64,000 nucleotides of DNA from assembly GCF_014836945.1 (NCBI RefSeq), contig NZ_JACSPX010000001.1:1047727-1111726 (forward strand). The letters run 5' to 3'. The notes under the pieces are model-generated. The model searched no databases. It saw only the letters and a list, made by a program, of their open reading frames with translations, and had not been told where the DNA came from. The position numbers and the translations under genes were made by a program. Below, in pieces: positions 9,041-17,102 of the stretch (position 1 is its first letter; each line of letters starts with the position of its first letter). The stretch is from Microbacterium commune. Its GTDB lineage: Bacteria; Actinomycetota; Actinomycetes; Actinomycetales; Microbacteriaceae.

Positions 9041-10549
9041 TCACCAGGGGCTGGGCTGATAGTCCTTCAGGAACACGCCCTGCAGGTCGACGCCGGCCTC
9101 ACCCTGCACGATCGGGTCGTACACGCGCGCGGCACCGTCGACGAGGTCGAGCGGGGCGTGGAAGCCCTCTTCGGCGAGGCGCACCTTCGTGAAGTGCGGG
9201 CGCTCGTCGGTGATCCAGCCGGTGTCGACGGCGGTCATCAGGATGCCGTCGGTCTCGAGCATCTCGCCGGCACTCGTGCGGGTGAGCATGTTCAGCGCGG
9301 CCTTGGCCATGTTGGTGTGCGGATGCCCCGGCCCCTTGTACCGGCGTGAGAACTGCCCCTCCATCGCCGAGACGTTGACGATGTACTTGCGCCGGGCGCT
9401 CGACGCGGCCATCGACGCGCGCAGCCGGCTGATCAGCAGGAAGGGCGCTGTGGTGTTGCACAGCTGCACCTCGAGCATCTCGAGCGGATCGACCTGCTCG
9501 ACCGACTGCACCCAGCTGTTCACCCGGTTGACGTCGGGCACCAGCCCGCCCGCGTCGATCGCCGTGCCGTCGGCGTGCTTGACCAGCGACGACGAGCCGG
9601 GCGCCATGGCGAGGCGTGCCAGGTCCTCCGCCGTGAGCGCCTGTCCGCCCTGCTCGGCGACCGTGCCGCCGAGCGCCGCGACCGACAGCAGCGGGTGCGC
9701 GTCGACCGAGGCCTGCAGCGCCTGCGGATGCGGGTCTGCGGTGTGCCCGAAGGTCTCCATCTCGGGCAGCGGGCCGTCGGGCAGCGGCTGCAGTTCGGCA
9801 TCCGCCAGCAGCGAGTACGCCCCCGGCGAGCGCCGCACGGTCTGCGCGGCGTTGTTGATGAGGATGTCGAGCGGCCCCTGGGCCGCGACCGAGTCGGCGA
9901 GGCCGATCACCTGGGCGGGGTCGCGCAGGTCGATGCCGACGACGCGCAGCCGGTGCAGCCAGTCGGCGGCATCCGGCAGCGACGAGAACCGTCGCACGGC
10001 GTCGCGCGGGAAGCGGGTCGTGATGGTCAGGTGCGCTCCGTCGCGCAGCAGGCGCAGCGCGATGTGCATGCCGATCTTCGCCCGACCGCCGGTGAGCAGC
10101 GCGCGTCGGCCTGCGAGGTCGGTGCGGGCATTGCGCTTGCCGTGGCTGAAGCGGGCGCACTCGGGGCAGAGCTGGTGGTAGAACGCGTCGACGAGCGTGT
10201 ACGGCTGCTTGCAGATGTAGCAGTTGCGGGGCTTGAGCAGCTCGCCGGCGATCGGGGCGTCGACGACGCTGGACTCCAGGTCGAGTCCGCGCGTCTCGTC
10301 GTCGATGCGGTCGGGGGCGCCGGTCGCAGTGCGCGCGACGACGGCCTTGTCGGCCTCGGCGATGGCATCCCGGATCTCCTTCCGACGCGCGCGCTTGACG
10401 GCCTTGAACATGTTGGCGGTGGCACGGCGGACGGCCAGGTAGTCCGGATGCTGCTGATCGACCTCGTCGAGCGATGCGAGCACCCGGAGGGTGGTGGCGA
10501 GGTCGTCGGGGTCGATGCCGGAGGCGGGCAGCGAGGGGGCATCGGTCAT
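9041..10549 (-). CDS. Large SDR-family oxidoreductase with an internal zinc ribbon
   Basis: A 502-residue protein, about twice normal SDR length. Residues 1-105 are helical and charged. Residues ~109-131 hold paired cysteines, CYICKQ and LCPEC, a likely zinc ribbon. The SDR core starts near residue 147 with ALLTGGRAKIGMHIAL, a TGGRxxIG variant of the NAD(P) loop, and contains DILINNAAQTVR. The catalytic region reads NVSAMEGQFSRRY and then HPHTNMAKAALNM, so the residue four before the lysine is Thr, not Tyr. The start is the ATG at 10549; a longer upstream frame shadows the M4 peptidase gene. The substrate is unknown. Confidence 0.8.
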   Translation of the reverse strand: MTDAPSLPASGIDPDDLATTLRVLASLDEVDQQHPDYLAVRRATANMFKAVKRARRKEIRDAIAEADKAVVARTATGAPDRIDDETRGLDLESSVVDAPIAGELLKPRNCYICKQPYTLVDAFYHQLCPECARFSHGKRNARTDLAGRRALLTGGRAKIGMHIALRLLRDGAHLTITTRFPRDAVRRFSSLPDAADWLHRLRVVGIDLRDPAQVIGLADSVAAQGPLDILINNAAQTVRRSPGAYSLLADAELQPLPDGPLPEMETFGHTADPHPQALQASVDAHPLLSVAALGGTVAEQGGQALTAEDLARLAMAPGSSSLVKHADGTAIDAGGLVPDVNRVNSWVQSVEQVDPLEMLEVQLCNTTAPFLLISRLRASMAASSARRKYIVNVSAMEGQFSRRYKGPGHPHTNMAKAALNMLTRTSAGEMLETDGILMTAVDTGWITDERPHFTKVRLAEEGFHAPLDLVDGAARVYDPIVQGEAGVDLQGVFLKDYQPSPW

Positions 10550-10618
10550 TGGGCCGATTCTACGCGGCCCGGCTGAGACCCCCTGGGCGTTGTCGGCACC
10601 CCGGCGTAGGGTCGGCAC

Positions 10619-11698
10619 ATGAGCACCTTCGATGCTGCGTACACGTTCGCTCACCAGGGCATCGTCCCCGGCTATCTGCTGGCGCACCTGGCGAGATCCG
10701 AGCGCTACCCGCACGCCGCCCAGGCCGCACGGCAGACTCTCATCGCGGGCCGGCCGGCGTTCCACGCGGCGCTCGAGCTGTCGATCGATGAGAACGGTGA
10801 TCTCGTCGCCGAGGTGGCGGCCGCCCCCACCCGCACGATCTTCGATGCGCAGAACACCGAGACCCTGCCCGGGCTCATCGTGCGCACCGAAGACGACGAG
10901 CCGGTGGCCGACGACACGGTCAACGAGGCGTTCGAGGGGCTGGGGGCGACCTTCCAGATGCTGCTCGACGCGTTCGAGCGCGACTCGCTCGACGGCGCGG
11001 GGGCGCCTCTCAACGCGACCGTGCACTACGGCGAGGACTACGACAACGCCTTCTGGGACGGCTCGCGCATGGTGTTCGGCGACGGTGACGGCGAGGTGTT
11101 CGTCGGCTTCACCCGGTCGGTCTCGGTCATCGGCCACGAGCTGGGTCACGGGGTGATCCAGAGCACGGCCGGGCTCGTCTACCGCGACCAGTCCGGCGCG
11201 CTCAACGAGTCGATCGCCGATGTGCTGGGCGCGCTCACCGAGCAGCATCTGCTCGGTCAGACCGCCGATCAGGCGTCGTGGCTGATCGGCGAGGGCATCT
11301 TCACCGATGCGGTGCAGGGGCGTGCTCTGCGCTCGATGCTCGAGCCGGGCACCGCGTACGACGACGATGAGCTGGGCAAGGACCCGCAGCCGGCGCACAT
11401 GCGCGACTACGTGCAGACCGTGGAGGACAACGGCGGCGTGCACATCAACTCCGGCATCCCGAACCGCGCCTTCGCGCTGGCGGCGACCGCGATCGGCGGG
11501 CACGCGTGGCAGGGCGCGGGGCTCGCCTGGTATCGCGCGCTCACCGGCGATCTGTCGTCGACGGCCGATTTCACCGAGTTCGCCGAGAAGACGATCGCCG
11601 CGGCGAGCGGCATCGGGTCTACCGTGGAGTCAGCGGTCCGCGACGCGTGGATCGCGGTCGGAGTGATCGAGGATGCACGAGATCGAAACCCCCGCTGA
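10619..11698 (+). CDS. M4-family (protealysin-like) metallopeptidase
   Basis: A 359-residue zinc peptidase. The HEXXH helix is GHELGHGVIQ, the downstream glutamate motif is NESIADVLGA, and the catalytic-histidine region is GGVHINSGIPNRAF, together the full thermolysin-type (M4) active site. There is no signal peptide. The N-terminus GIVPGYLLAHLARSE resembles the short protealysin-type precursor rather than a long FTP propeptide. A cytoplasmic or non-classically released enzyme is therefore likely. The next gene overlaps its 3' end by 26 bp and looks like its inhibitor, a pairing known for protealysin and emfourin. The start at ATG 10619 is supported by the divergent gap. Confidence 0.9.
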   Translation: MSTFDAAYTFAHQGIVPGYLLAHLARSERYPHAAQAARQTLIAGRPAFHAALELSIDENGDLVAEVAAAPTRTIFDAQNTETLPGLIVRTEDDEPVADDTVNEAFEGLGATFQMLLDAFERDSLDGAGAPLNATVHYGEDYDNAFWDGSRMVFGDGDGEVFVGFTRSVSVIGHELGHGVIQSTAGLVYRDQSGALNESIADVLGALTEQHLLGQTADQASWLIGEGIFTDAVQGRALRSMLEPGTAYDDDELGKDPQPAHMRDYVQTVEDNGGVHINSGIPNRAFALAATAIGGHAWQGAGLAWYRALTGDLSSTADFTEFAEKTIAAASGIGSTVESAVRDAWIAVGVIEDARDRNPR

Positions 11699-12026
11699 CG
11701 GTGCGGGAACGGACGATGCGGAGGATCGCATCGTCGTTGCGGTGGTGCGCAGCGGCGGCATCGCCGGGCTCCGCCGCCGCTGGCGGGCGGAACCGGCACC
11801 CGAGCAGGCGCCGACCTGGATCGAGCTCGTCGACCGCTGTCCGTGGGACGAGCATCTCGATCCGGATGCCCGTGGCGCCGATCGATACGTGTGGAGCATC
11901 CACGCCCGCCTGCGCGACAAGCAGCTCGAGCAGGTCGTTCCCGACACGCGGCTCGAGGGCGCGTGGCGTGAGCTCGTCGACGCGGTGCGCGGCGCCGATG
12001 CCGCCACTGACGAAGACGAGCACTGA
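11673..12026 (+). CDS. Emfourin-like inhibitor of the adjacent M4 peptidase
   Basis: A 117-residue acidic protein with DRIVVAVVRSGGIAGLRRRW followed by TWIELVDRCPW, RYVWSIHARLRDKQLEQVVP and a closing helix WRELVDAV. This line-up and the position directly after an M4 peptidase match the emfourin (protealysin inhibitor) family. It begins inside the peptidase gene, 26 bp before its stop, implying coupled synthesis of enzyme and inhibitor. It has no signal peptide. The family assignment comes from gene context plus motif recall, not a search. Confidence 0.75.
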   Translation: MHEIETPADGAGTDDAEDRIVVAVVRSGGIAGLRRRWRAEPAPEQAPTWIELVDRCPWDEHLDPDARGADRYVWSIHARLRDKQLEQVVPDTRLEGAWRELVDAVRGADAATDEDEH

Positions 12027-12044
12027 CAGCACGATGGAGTGAAG

Positions 12045-12947
12045 ATGACGCAGAAGATCGTTCCCAACATCTGGTTCGCCGGAAACGCGGGTGAGGCCGG
12101 CGAGTTCTACACGACGGCGCTGCCGCGGACGAGCGCGCACGTCGCGATGCACTACCCCGACGAGCTGCCCGATTTCCAGAAGGGCCTCGAGGGCGAGCCG
12201 GTCGTCGTCGACCTCGACGTCGCCGGGTTCCGGATCACGATGATCAACTCCGATGACACTGTCCGTCCGACTCCGTCGATCTCGTTCATGCTCAACTTCG
12301 ACCCACTGCTGTTCGACGGCGACGCCGATGCCGCGCGCACCGCACTCGATGAGACCTGGGCTGCGCTGTCTGACGGCGGACAGGCGCTCATGCCGCTCGG
12401 CGAGTACCCGTTCAGCCCGCACTACGGCTGGGTGCAGGACAGATTCGGTGTCAGCTGGCAGCTGATGCTGACCGACCCGACCGGCGACCCGCGTCCGTTC
12501 GTGATCACGCAGATCATGTTCTCGGGTGACGTGCAGGACAGGGCGCGCGAGGCCGTCGATCTCTACCTCTCGCTGTTCGACGACACCGCGTACGGCACCG
12601 TCGTCGCGTACGAGCAGGCCTCCGGCACGGCCGCGGCCGGCAGCATCATGTTCGGCGAGTTCCGCATCGGCGAGCAGTGGTTCTCGTTCATGGACTCGAA
12701 CGTGCGGCACGACTTCGGCTTCACCCCCGGTGTCTCGCTCGAGATCCGCTGCGCGGACCAGGCCGAGATCGACCACTTCTGGAACGCTCTGTCGGCGGTG
12801 CCGGATGCCGAGCAGTGCGGCTGGCTGGTCGACCGGTACGGCGTGAGCTGGCAGGTCGTGCCCGAGAACATGGACGAGCTGCTGGCGAAGCCCGGGGCCT
12901 ATCAGCGCATGCTGGGGATGAAGAAGCTGGTCATCGCCGACTTCTGA
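12045..12947 (+). CDS. PhnB-like VOC superfamily protein with two domains
   Basis: A 300-residue protein with two tandem vicinal-oxygen-chelate modules of the PhnB/3-demethylubiquinone methyltransferase-like type. Module one starts at IVPNIWFAGNAGEAGEFY and ends at YGWVQDRFGVSWQLM. Module two runs from ITQIMFSGDVQDRAREAV to CGWLVDRYGVSWQVVP. The repeated G-W-x-x-D-R-[FY]-G-V-S-W-Q line shows internal duplication. The ATG at 12045 follows ggag by five bases, so it is preferred over the GTG two codons upstream. The ligand and reaction are unknown. It is transcribed with the peptidase-inhibitor pair or independently. Confidence 0.82.
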   Translation: MTQKIVPNIWFAGNAGEAGEFYTTALPRTSAHVAMHYPDELPDFQKGLEGEPVVVDLDVAGFRITMINSDDTVRPTPSISFMLNFDPLLFDGDADAARTALDETWAALSDGGQALMPLGEYPFSPHYGWVQDRFGVSWQLMLTDPTGDPRPFVITQIMFSGDVQDRAREAVDLYLSLFDDTAYGTVVAYEQASGTAAAGSIMFGEFRIGEQWFSFMDSNVRHDFGFTPGVSLEIRCADQAEIDHFWNALSAVPDAEQCGWLVDRYGVSWQVVPENMDELLAKPGAYQRMLGMKKLVIADF

Positions 12948-12986
12948 GGTCGACCCCCGGGCCGGAGGCGGAGGAGGATAAGGAAC

Positions 12987-13217
12987 ATGGGACTGTTCAC
13001 ACAGAAGCCGCAGGAGCCCAGCGCGTGGGCCGCACTGCCCGGTGAGCCGCTCGACGAGACGAACCCGACCGAGCGGCTCGACGAGGCGCCGTCGCTCGAT
13101 CTGCTGGATGTCGGGCTCAGCGCCCAGTACTCCACGATCGTCCTCCCCGTGAAGGCGCCGGCGCCCGAGGCGGCCGCCCCGGCGGACGCAGCGGACGTCC
13201 CGGACGCAGGCGAGTAG
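12987..13217 (+). CDS. Small acidic protein of unknown function
   Basis: A 76-residue protein, MGLFTQKPQEPSAW..., with a good Shine-Dalgarno (ggaggagg, 12968-12975). It has no membrane segment or known motif. It is rich in Pro, Ala, Glu and Asp, and its C-terminal third is a low-complexity Ala/Pro/Asp tail. It lies 39 bases after the VOC gene on the same strand. I recognise no family. Confidence 0.6.
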   Translation: MGLFTQKPQEPSAWAALPGEPLDETNPTERLDEAPSLDLLDVGLSAQYSTIVLPVKAPAPEAAAPADAADVPDAGE

Positions 13218-13239
13218 CCGGCCGACCCGTCAGCAGCGC

Positions 13240-13548
13240 TCAGCGCCTGCGGGCGCGCCGCGAAGCGACGAACAGCACGACGCCGCCGGCCAGCAGCGCC
13301 GCCACAGCGGCGATCCGCAGAGGCAGCAGCTCGTCGGTGTAGCGCGAGGTGAACGACACCAGCGCGAGGAGGAATCCCACTGTGAGCAGCACCGCGGCTC
13401 CCAGCCAGGCGAGCAGAGGTATCCGTCGCGTGGCGACCGACGACCGCGACGTCTGGGGGCTCGGCCGGTGGAACATGCGCGCGATGACGATCACGACCAG
13501 CGCGATCACGACCACGATGATCACGGTCTTCAGCGCGAATCCGGTCAC
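13240..13548 (-). CDS. Small integral membrane protein, three membrane segments
   Basis: A 102-residue protein with three hydrophobic spans: residues ~5-23 (LKTVIIVVVIALVVIVIA), ~45-66 (IPLLAWLGAAVLLTVGFL) and ~78-96 (IAAVAALLAGGVVLFVA). It ends in a basic tail ASRRARRR, suggesting that end is cytoplasmic. It is convergent with the preceding small gene and divergent from the RNase H gene. The function is unknown. Confidence 0.65.
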   Translation of the reverse strand: MTGFALKTVIIVVVIALVVIVIARMFHRPSPQTSRSSVATRRIPLLAWLGAAVLLTVGFLLALVSFTSRYTDELLPLRIAAVAALLAGGVVLFVASRRARRR

Positions 13549-13602
13549 TCCTCGAGCGTACCGACTTCGGGCTGTGTCCCACCGACGCCGTACGGTGGAA
13601 GG

Positions 13603-14313
13603 ATGACGATCACCGCCGCCGCCGATGGCTCCGCCCTCGGCAATCCGGGTCCGAACGGCTGGGCCTGGTACATCGACGACGACCGCTGGGCCGCAGGTGG
13701 CTCACCGCACGGCACCAACAACCAGGGCGAGCTGCAGGCGGTGCTCGAGCTGCTGCGCGCCACCGCCGGTGTCGACGAGAAGCTCGTCATCGAGTGCGAT
13801 TCGCGCTACGTCATCGACTCGGTGACCAAGTGGATGCCGGGATGGAAGCGCCGCGGCTGGCGCAAGTCCGACGGCGGCCCGGTGCTGAACCGCGAGCTGC
13901 TCGAGGGCATCGATGAGGCGATGCGCGGCCGCGACGTCGAGTTCACATGGGTGAAGGGACACGCCGGGCATCCGCTGAACGAAGCCGCCGACGAGCGCGC
14001 GAACGCCGCCGCGAAGGCGTATCAGCAGAAGCAGGAGCCGCGTCGTGGCCCCGGCTTCGTCTCGGCGTCAGATGCCGGGGCCGCACTCGCCGGCGCGATG
14101 GCGGTCTCCGCCTCGATTCCGTCGCGCCCTGAGCAGGATGCCGCCCTGCTCTGGGCCGAGCCTGCGGATCTGCTCGACGGACTCGACGAGTCCGCGGAAT
14201 CCGCCCCGCTCGAGCTCACCGTCTCGCTGACCGCGACCGAGCACGCGCGACTGCGCGACCGCGCCGACGCGCAGGGCATCTCCCTCGAAGACGCCCTGCG
14301 CCGACTGATCTGA
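13603..14313 (+). CDS. rnhA: Ribonuclease HI with C-terminal extension
   Basis: A 236-residue protein. The first ~145 residues are RNase HI: D8 in AAADGSALGNPGPNGW, E43 in NNQGELQA, D66 in IECDSRYVID, and D130 in NEAADERAN after KGHAGH, giving the complete DEDD metal site. It cleaves RNA in RNA-DNA hybrids during replication and repair. An extra ~90 residues end in LELTVSLTATEHARL...LEDALRRLI, which looks like a short ribbon-helix or amphipathic module, longer than bacterial RNase HI normally has. The start is the ATG at 13603 after ggaagg; a longer frame shadows the neighbouring divergent gene. Confidence 0.9.
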   Translation: MTITAAADGSALGNPGPNGWAWYIDDDRWAAGGSPHGTNNQGELQAVLELLRATAGVDEKLVIECDSRYVIDSVTKWMPGWKRRGWRKSDGGPVLNRELLEGIDEAMRGRDVEFTWVKGHAGHPLNEAADERANAAAKAYQQKQEPRRGPGFVSASDAGAALAGAMAVSASIPSRPEQDAALLWAEPADLLDGLDESAESAPLELTVSLTATEHARLRDRADAQGISLEDALRRLI

Positions 14314-14358
14314 GCTCGCGCGACCCGACCGCCGAGGCGGGCTGCGTACACTCGCGGA

Positions 14359-14739
14359 ATGGCGACCACTGCGCAGACGATCACCCGCTCCGCTCTCGGC
14401 GGGCTGCTGCTGTTCACCGGAGTGGCGCATCTCACGTTCGCGCGGCGCGGGTTCCGCGTCGCGGTGCCCGAGTGGGTGCCGGGTGATCCGGATGCCACGG
14501 TCGTCGCATCCGGCTGGGCCGAGATCGCGCTCGGCGCTGCGCTGCTGCTCGCCCGCCGGCGCCGACGCGGCGTCGGCCGGCTCGTCGCGCTGTTCTTCAT
14601 CGCCGTGTTCCCCGGCAACGTGTCGCAGTGGACGCATCACCGCAGCGCCCCCGGACTCGACACCGAGATGAAGCGGTTCGGGCGCCTGTTCCTGCAGCCG
14701 GTGCTGGTGCTGCTGGCCCTGTGGGCGACCCGCGACTGA
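14359..14739 (+). CDS. DoxX-like membrane protein (copy 1)
   Basis: A 126-residue membrane protein with about four hydrophobic helices and the line PEWVPGDPDATVVASGWAEI near residues 38-57, then FPGNVSQWTHH and a closing hydrophobic helix. This resembles the DoxX/DoxD-like family of small quinone-associated membrane proteins. A close paralog lies at 18142-18525 and shares these same lines. A TACACT hexamer at 14347-14352 lies just before the ATG and may be its -10 box. The function is not established. Confidence 0.75.
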   Translation: MATTAQTITRSALGGLLLFTGVAHLTFARRGFRVAVPEWVPGDPDATVVASGWAEIALGAALLLARRRRRGVGRLVALFFIAVFPGNVSQWTHHRSAPGLDTEMKRFGRLFLQPVLVLLALWATRD

Positions 14740-14742
14740 CGC

Positions 14743-15774
14743 TCAGCTCTCGAGCGAGACGCGCGTGCGCGGCAGGGCGTCAGGATGCTCCTGCTGCAGC
14801 CAGGTCATCATCTGCTCGCGGACGGCGCAGCGCAGCGTCCACAGATCGTCGGAGTCCTTGGCCGAGACGGTGCAGCGCACGGTGACGAAGCCGCCCTGCG
14901 AGTCGGTGACCACCACGCCGCTGCTGCGGCGGTCCCAGGCGTCGGAGGCATCCATGATCTCGTCGAACTTGGCGCGCACGGCATCCATCGGCACCCGCCA
15001 GTCGAGGTCGAGGTAGACGGTGCCGAGGATGGCATCCGAGCGGCGGGTCCACGTCTCGATGACGTTGGTCGTGAAGTAGCTGCACGGGATGACCAGGCGC
15101 CGCTCATCCCAGACGTAGACGACCACGTACGAGAGGTTCAGCTCACCGATCCGGCCGAACTCGCCGTTGATGACGACGACGTCGCCCACCCGGATCGAGT
15201 CGGTGAAGGCGATCTGGATGCCGGCGATGAGGTTGCCGAAGATCGACTGCGCCGCGAGCCCCGCGATCACCGAGACGATGCCAGCCGACGCGAGCACACT
15301 GGTTCCCACCACGCGCAGCGACGGGAACGAGAACAGTGCCATCCCCACCGCGATCACCGCGATGAGCACGACCGTGAGCCGCTGGATGATGAGGATCTGC
15401 GTGCGACGGCGGCGCAGGTCGGCACCCGTGAACGTCGTCTTCTCGCGGGTGAGCAGACCTTCGAACGCGAACGAGGTGACCGTGCCGAGCAGCCAGGCCC
15501 CGGCGAGGATCGTGCCGATCAGCAGCACGTGCGAGACCGCCGGCCACCATTCCTCACGCGCGGGCTGCGTGACGGATGCGGCGATCCAGAGCGCGACGAT
15601 GAGCACGACCACCGCCCACGGGCGTCGCGCGCGGCGGGAGAGGTCGCGCACCCAGGTGGCCCTGCGGCCCAGCAGCGACGCGATGGTGTGCGGGGCGAGT
15701 ACGGCGGCGATCGCGGCCACCAGGGCGATGCCGACGGCGATGGCGGTTCCGGTCCACGAGGTCCAATCGAGCAT
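14743..15774 (-). CDS. Mechanosensitive ion channel, MscS family
   Basis: A 343-residue protein with four to five N-terminal membrane spans. The pore-lining segment and hinge are visible in VLASAGIVSVIAGLAAQSIF followed by NLIAGIQIAFTDSIRVGDVV, the classic MscS TM3-to-beta-domain transition. The beta domain continues with NGEFGRIGELNLSYVVV and the C-terminal domain ends PRTRVSLES. It should open under hypo-osmotic membrane tension to release solutes. The ATG at 15774 matches the family N-terminus. It is convergent with the DoxX gene. Confidence 0.92.
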   Translation of the reverse strand: MLDWTSWTGTAIAVGIALVAAIAAVLAPHTIASLLGRRATWVRDLSRRARRPWAVVVLIVALWIAASVTQPAREEWWPAVSHVLLIGTILAGAWLLGTVTSFAFEGLLTREKTTFTGADLRRRRTQILIIQRLTVVLIAVIAVGMALFSFPSLRVVGTSVLASAGIVSVIAGLAAQSIFGNLIAGIQIAFTDSIRVGDVVVINGEFGRIGELNLSYVVVYVWDERRLVIPCSYFTTNVIETWTRRSDAILGTVYLDLDWRVPMDAVRAKFDEIMDASDAWDRRSSGVVVTDSQGGFVTVRCTVSAKDSDDLWTLRCAVREQMMTWLQQEHPDALPRTRVSLES

Positions 15775-15812
15775 CCTTCAACCGTAGGCGGCGTCCGGTT
15801 GCGAAGCTGTGT

Positions 15813-15865
<53 letters not shown>

Positions 15866-15941
15866 AGATCATCCGAGCGGATGACGCGAGTACGCCGCTG
15901 CGCCGATGCGTCGGATATCGGCGATCACGTGGACTGGGAGC

Positions 15942-17102
15942 ATGCCAGCAGTCCTCTCCGAAATCGACCCCGCAGCGCTTCCCATGGCGACCGCGACGGG
16001 GTCGAGTCCCTCCATCGTCGCGGTGTCGACCGCGGCGATCCAGGCGAACACCTCGCGCATGCGCGAGGTGTGTGCCGCGCCTGTCATGGCCGTCGTCAAG
16101 GCCGGCGGGTTCGGCCTCGGCGCCGTACGCGCGGCTCGCGCGGCCCTGGCGGGAGGCGCGACGGAGCTGGGCGTTGCGACATGCGCCGAGGGGATCGAGC
16201 TGCGACGGGCGGGCATCGATGCACCGATCCTGGCGTGGATGCTGCACGACGACGCCCCCGTGCGAGCGGCGGTCGCCGCCGGCGTGCGTTTGTCGCCGAC
16301 ATCCGTCCCCCAGCTGGGACGCATCGTCGCCGCAGCGGGCGCGCTCGGCGTCGCGGCCGAGGTGGAGATCGAGGTGGAGACCGGCATGAACCGCTCCGGC
16401 ACCCCGCGTGCGGACTGGGCGCGCCTGTTCGAGGCGGCGGCAACGGCCTCGGCATCCGGTCTGCTGCAGGTCGTCGGGGTGTGGACCCACCTCTCCGGCA
16501 CGTCACCCGCGCAGTTCACCGCGCCGTTGGCGCACCTCGACGACGCCGTCGCCCTTGCCGGGGCGGCGGGGCTGCGCGTGCGCAGGCACGCGGCCGCGTC
16601 TCTCCCCGCGGCAGTGGACCCGCGGACCCATCTCGATCTGGTGCGGCTGGGAGCCAGCCTCTTCGGCGTCGAGCCGACGCCCGAGCGACCACTGGGTCTC
16701 GCTCCGGTGGCGAGGTGGCAGACGCGGGTGAGCCAGACGCGCGACGTGTGCGCCGGCGAGAGCGTGGGCTACGGGCAGACCACGATCACGTCGGCGACCC
16801 GGCTGGCGCTGATCCCGGTGGGCTATGCCGACGGCATCTCGCGCCGCTCATCCGGAGGTGGGCGCGCGATGACGGTGACCGTCGGCGGGCGGCGCTGTCC
16901 TCTCATCGGCGCTGTCTCGATGGACCAGTCGGTGGTCGACGTGGGCGACGCCCCGGTGACCGCGGGCGACCGGGTGATCCTACTGGGCGATCCGGCTCGG
17001 GGAGAGCCGTCTCTGGCGGAATGGTCATCTGCGGTGGGCACGATCCCGCAAGAGGTGCTGACGGCGATCGGTCCGCGCGTCGCTCGGGTGGTCGGCGCGT
17101 GA
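15942..17102 (+). CDS. Alanine/amino-acid racemase (Alr family, PLP-dependent)
   Basis: A PLP racemase. The catalytic lysine lies in PVMAVVKAGGFGLG (K53 from this start), where housekeeping Alr usually reads KADAYGHG, so the loop is divergent. The second catalytic base is kept in ESVGYGQTTI near residue 277, with IPVGYADG and AVSMDQSVVDVG following. It interconverts L- and D-amino acids, by family alanine. The start is uncertain: ATG 15906 and ATG 15942 both fit and neither has a well-spaced ribosome site. GTGA overlaps the ligase gene, so racemisation and D-amino-acid ligation are coupled. This could be a dedicated serine- or other-amino-acid racemase as in VanT/VanG pairs. Confidence 0.8.
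   Translation: MPAVLSEIDPAALPMATATGSSPSIVAVSTAAIQANTSRMREVCAAPVMAVVKAGGFGLGAVRAARAALAGGATELGVATCAEGIELRRAGIDAPILAWMLHDDAPVRAAVAAGVRLSPTSVPQLGRIVAAAGALGVAAEVEIEVETGMNRSGTPRADWARLFEAAATASASGLLQVVGVWTHLSGTSPAQFTAPLAHLDDAVALAGAAGLRVRRHAAASLPAAVDPRTHLDLVRLGASLFGVEPTPERPLGLAPVARWQTRVSQTRDVCAGESVGYGQTTITSATRLALIPVGYADGISRRSSGGGRAMTVTVGGRRCPLIGAVSMDQSVVDVGDAPVTAGDRVILLGDPARGEPSLAEWSSAVGTIPQEVLTAIGPRVARVVGA

Noticed and set aside
9041..11503. 820-codon continuous frame suggesting an SDR fusion
   Set aside because: The N-terminal 318 codons are antisense to the M4 peptidase; the SDR has its own ATG at 10549.
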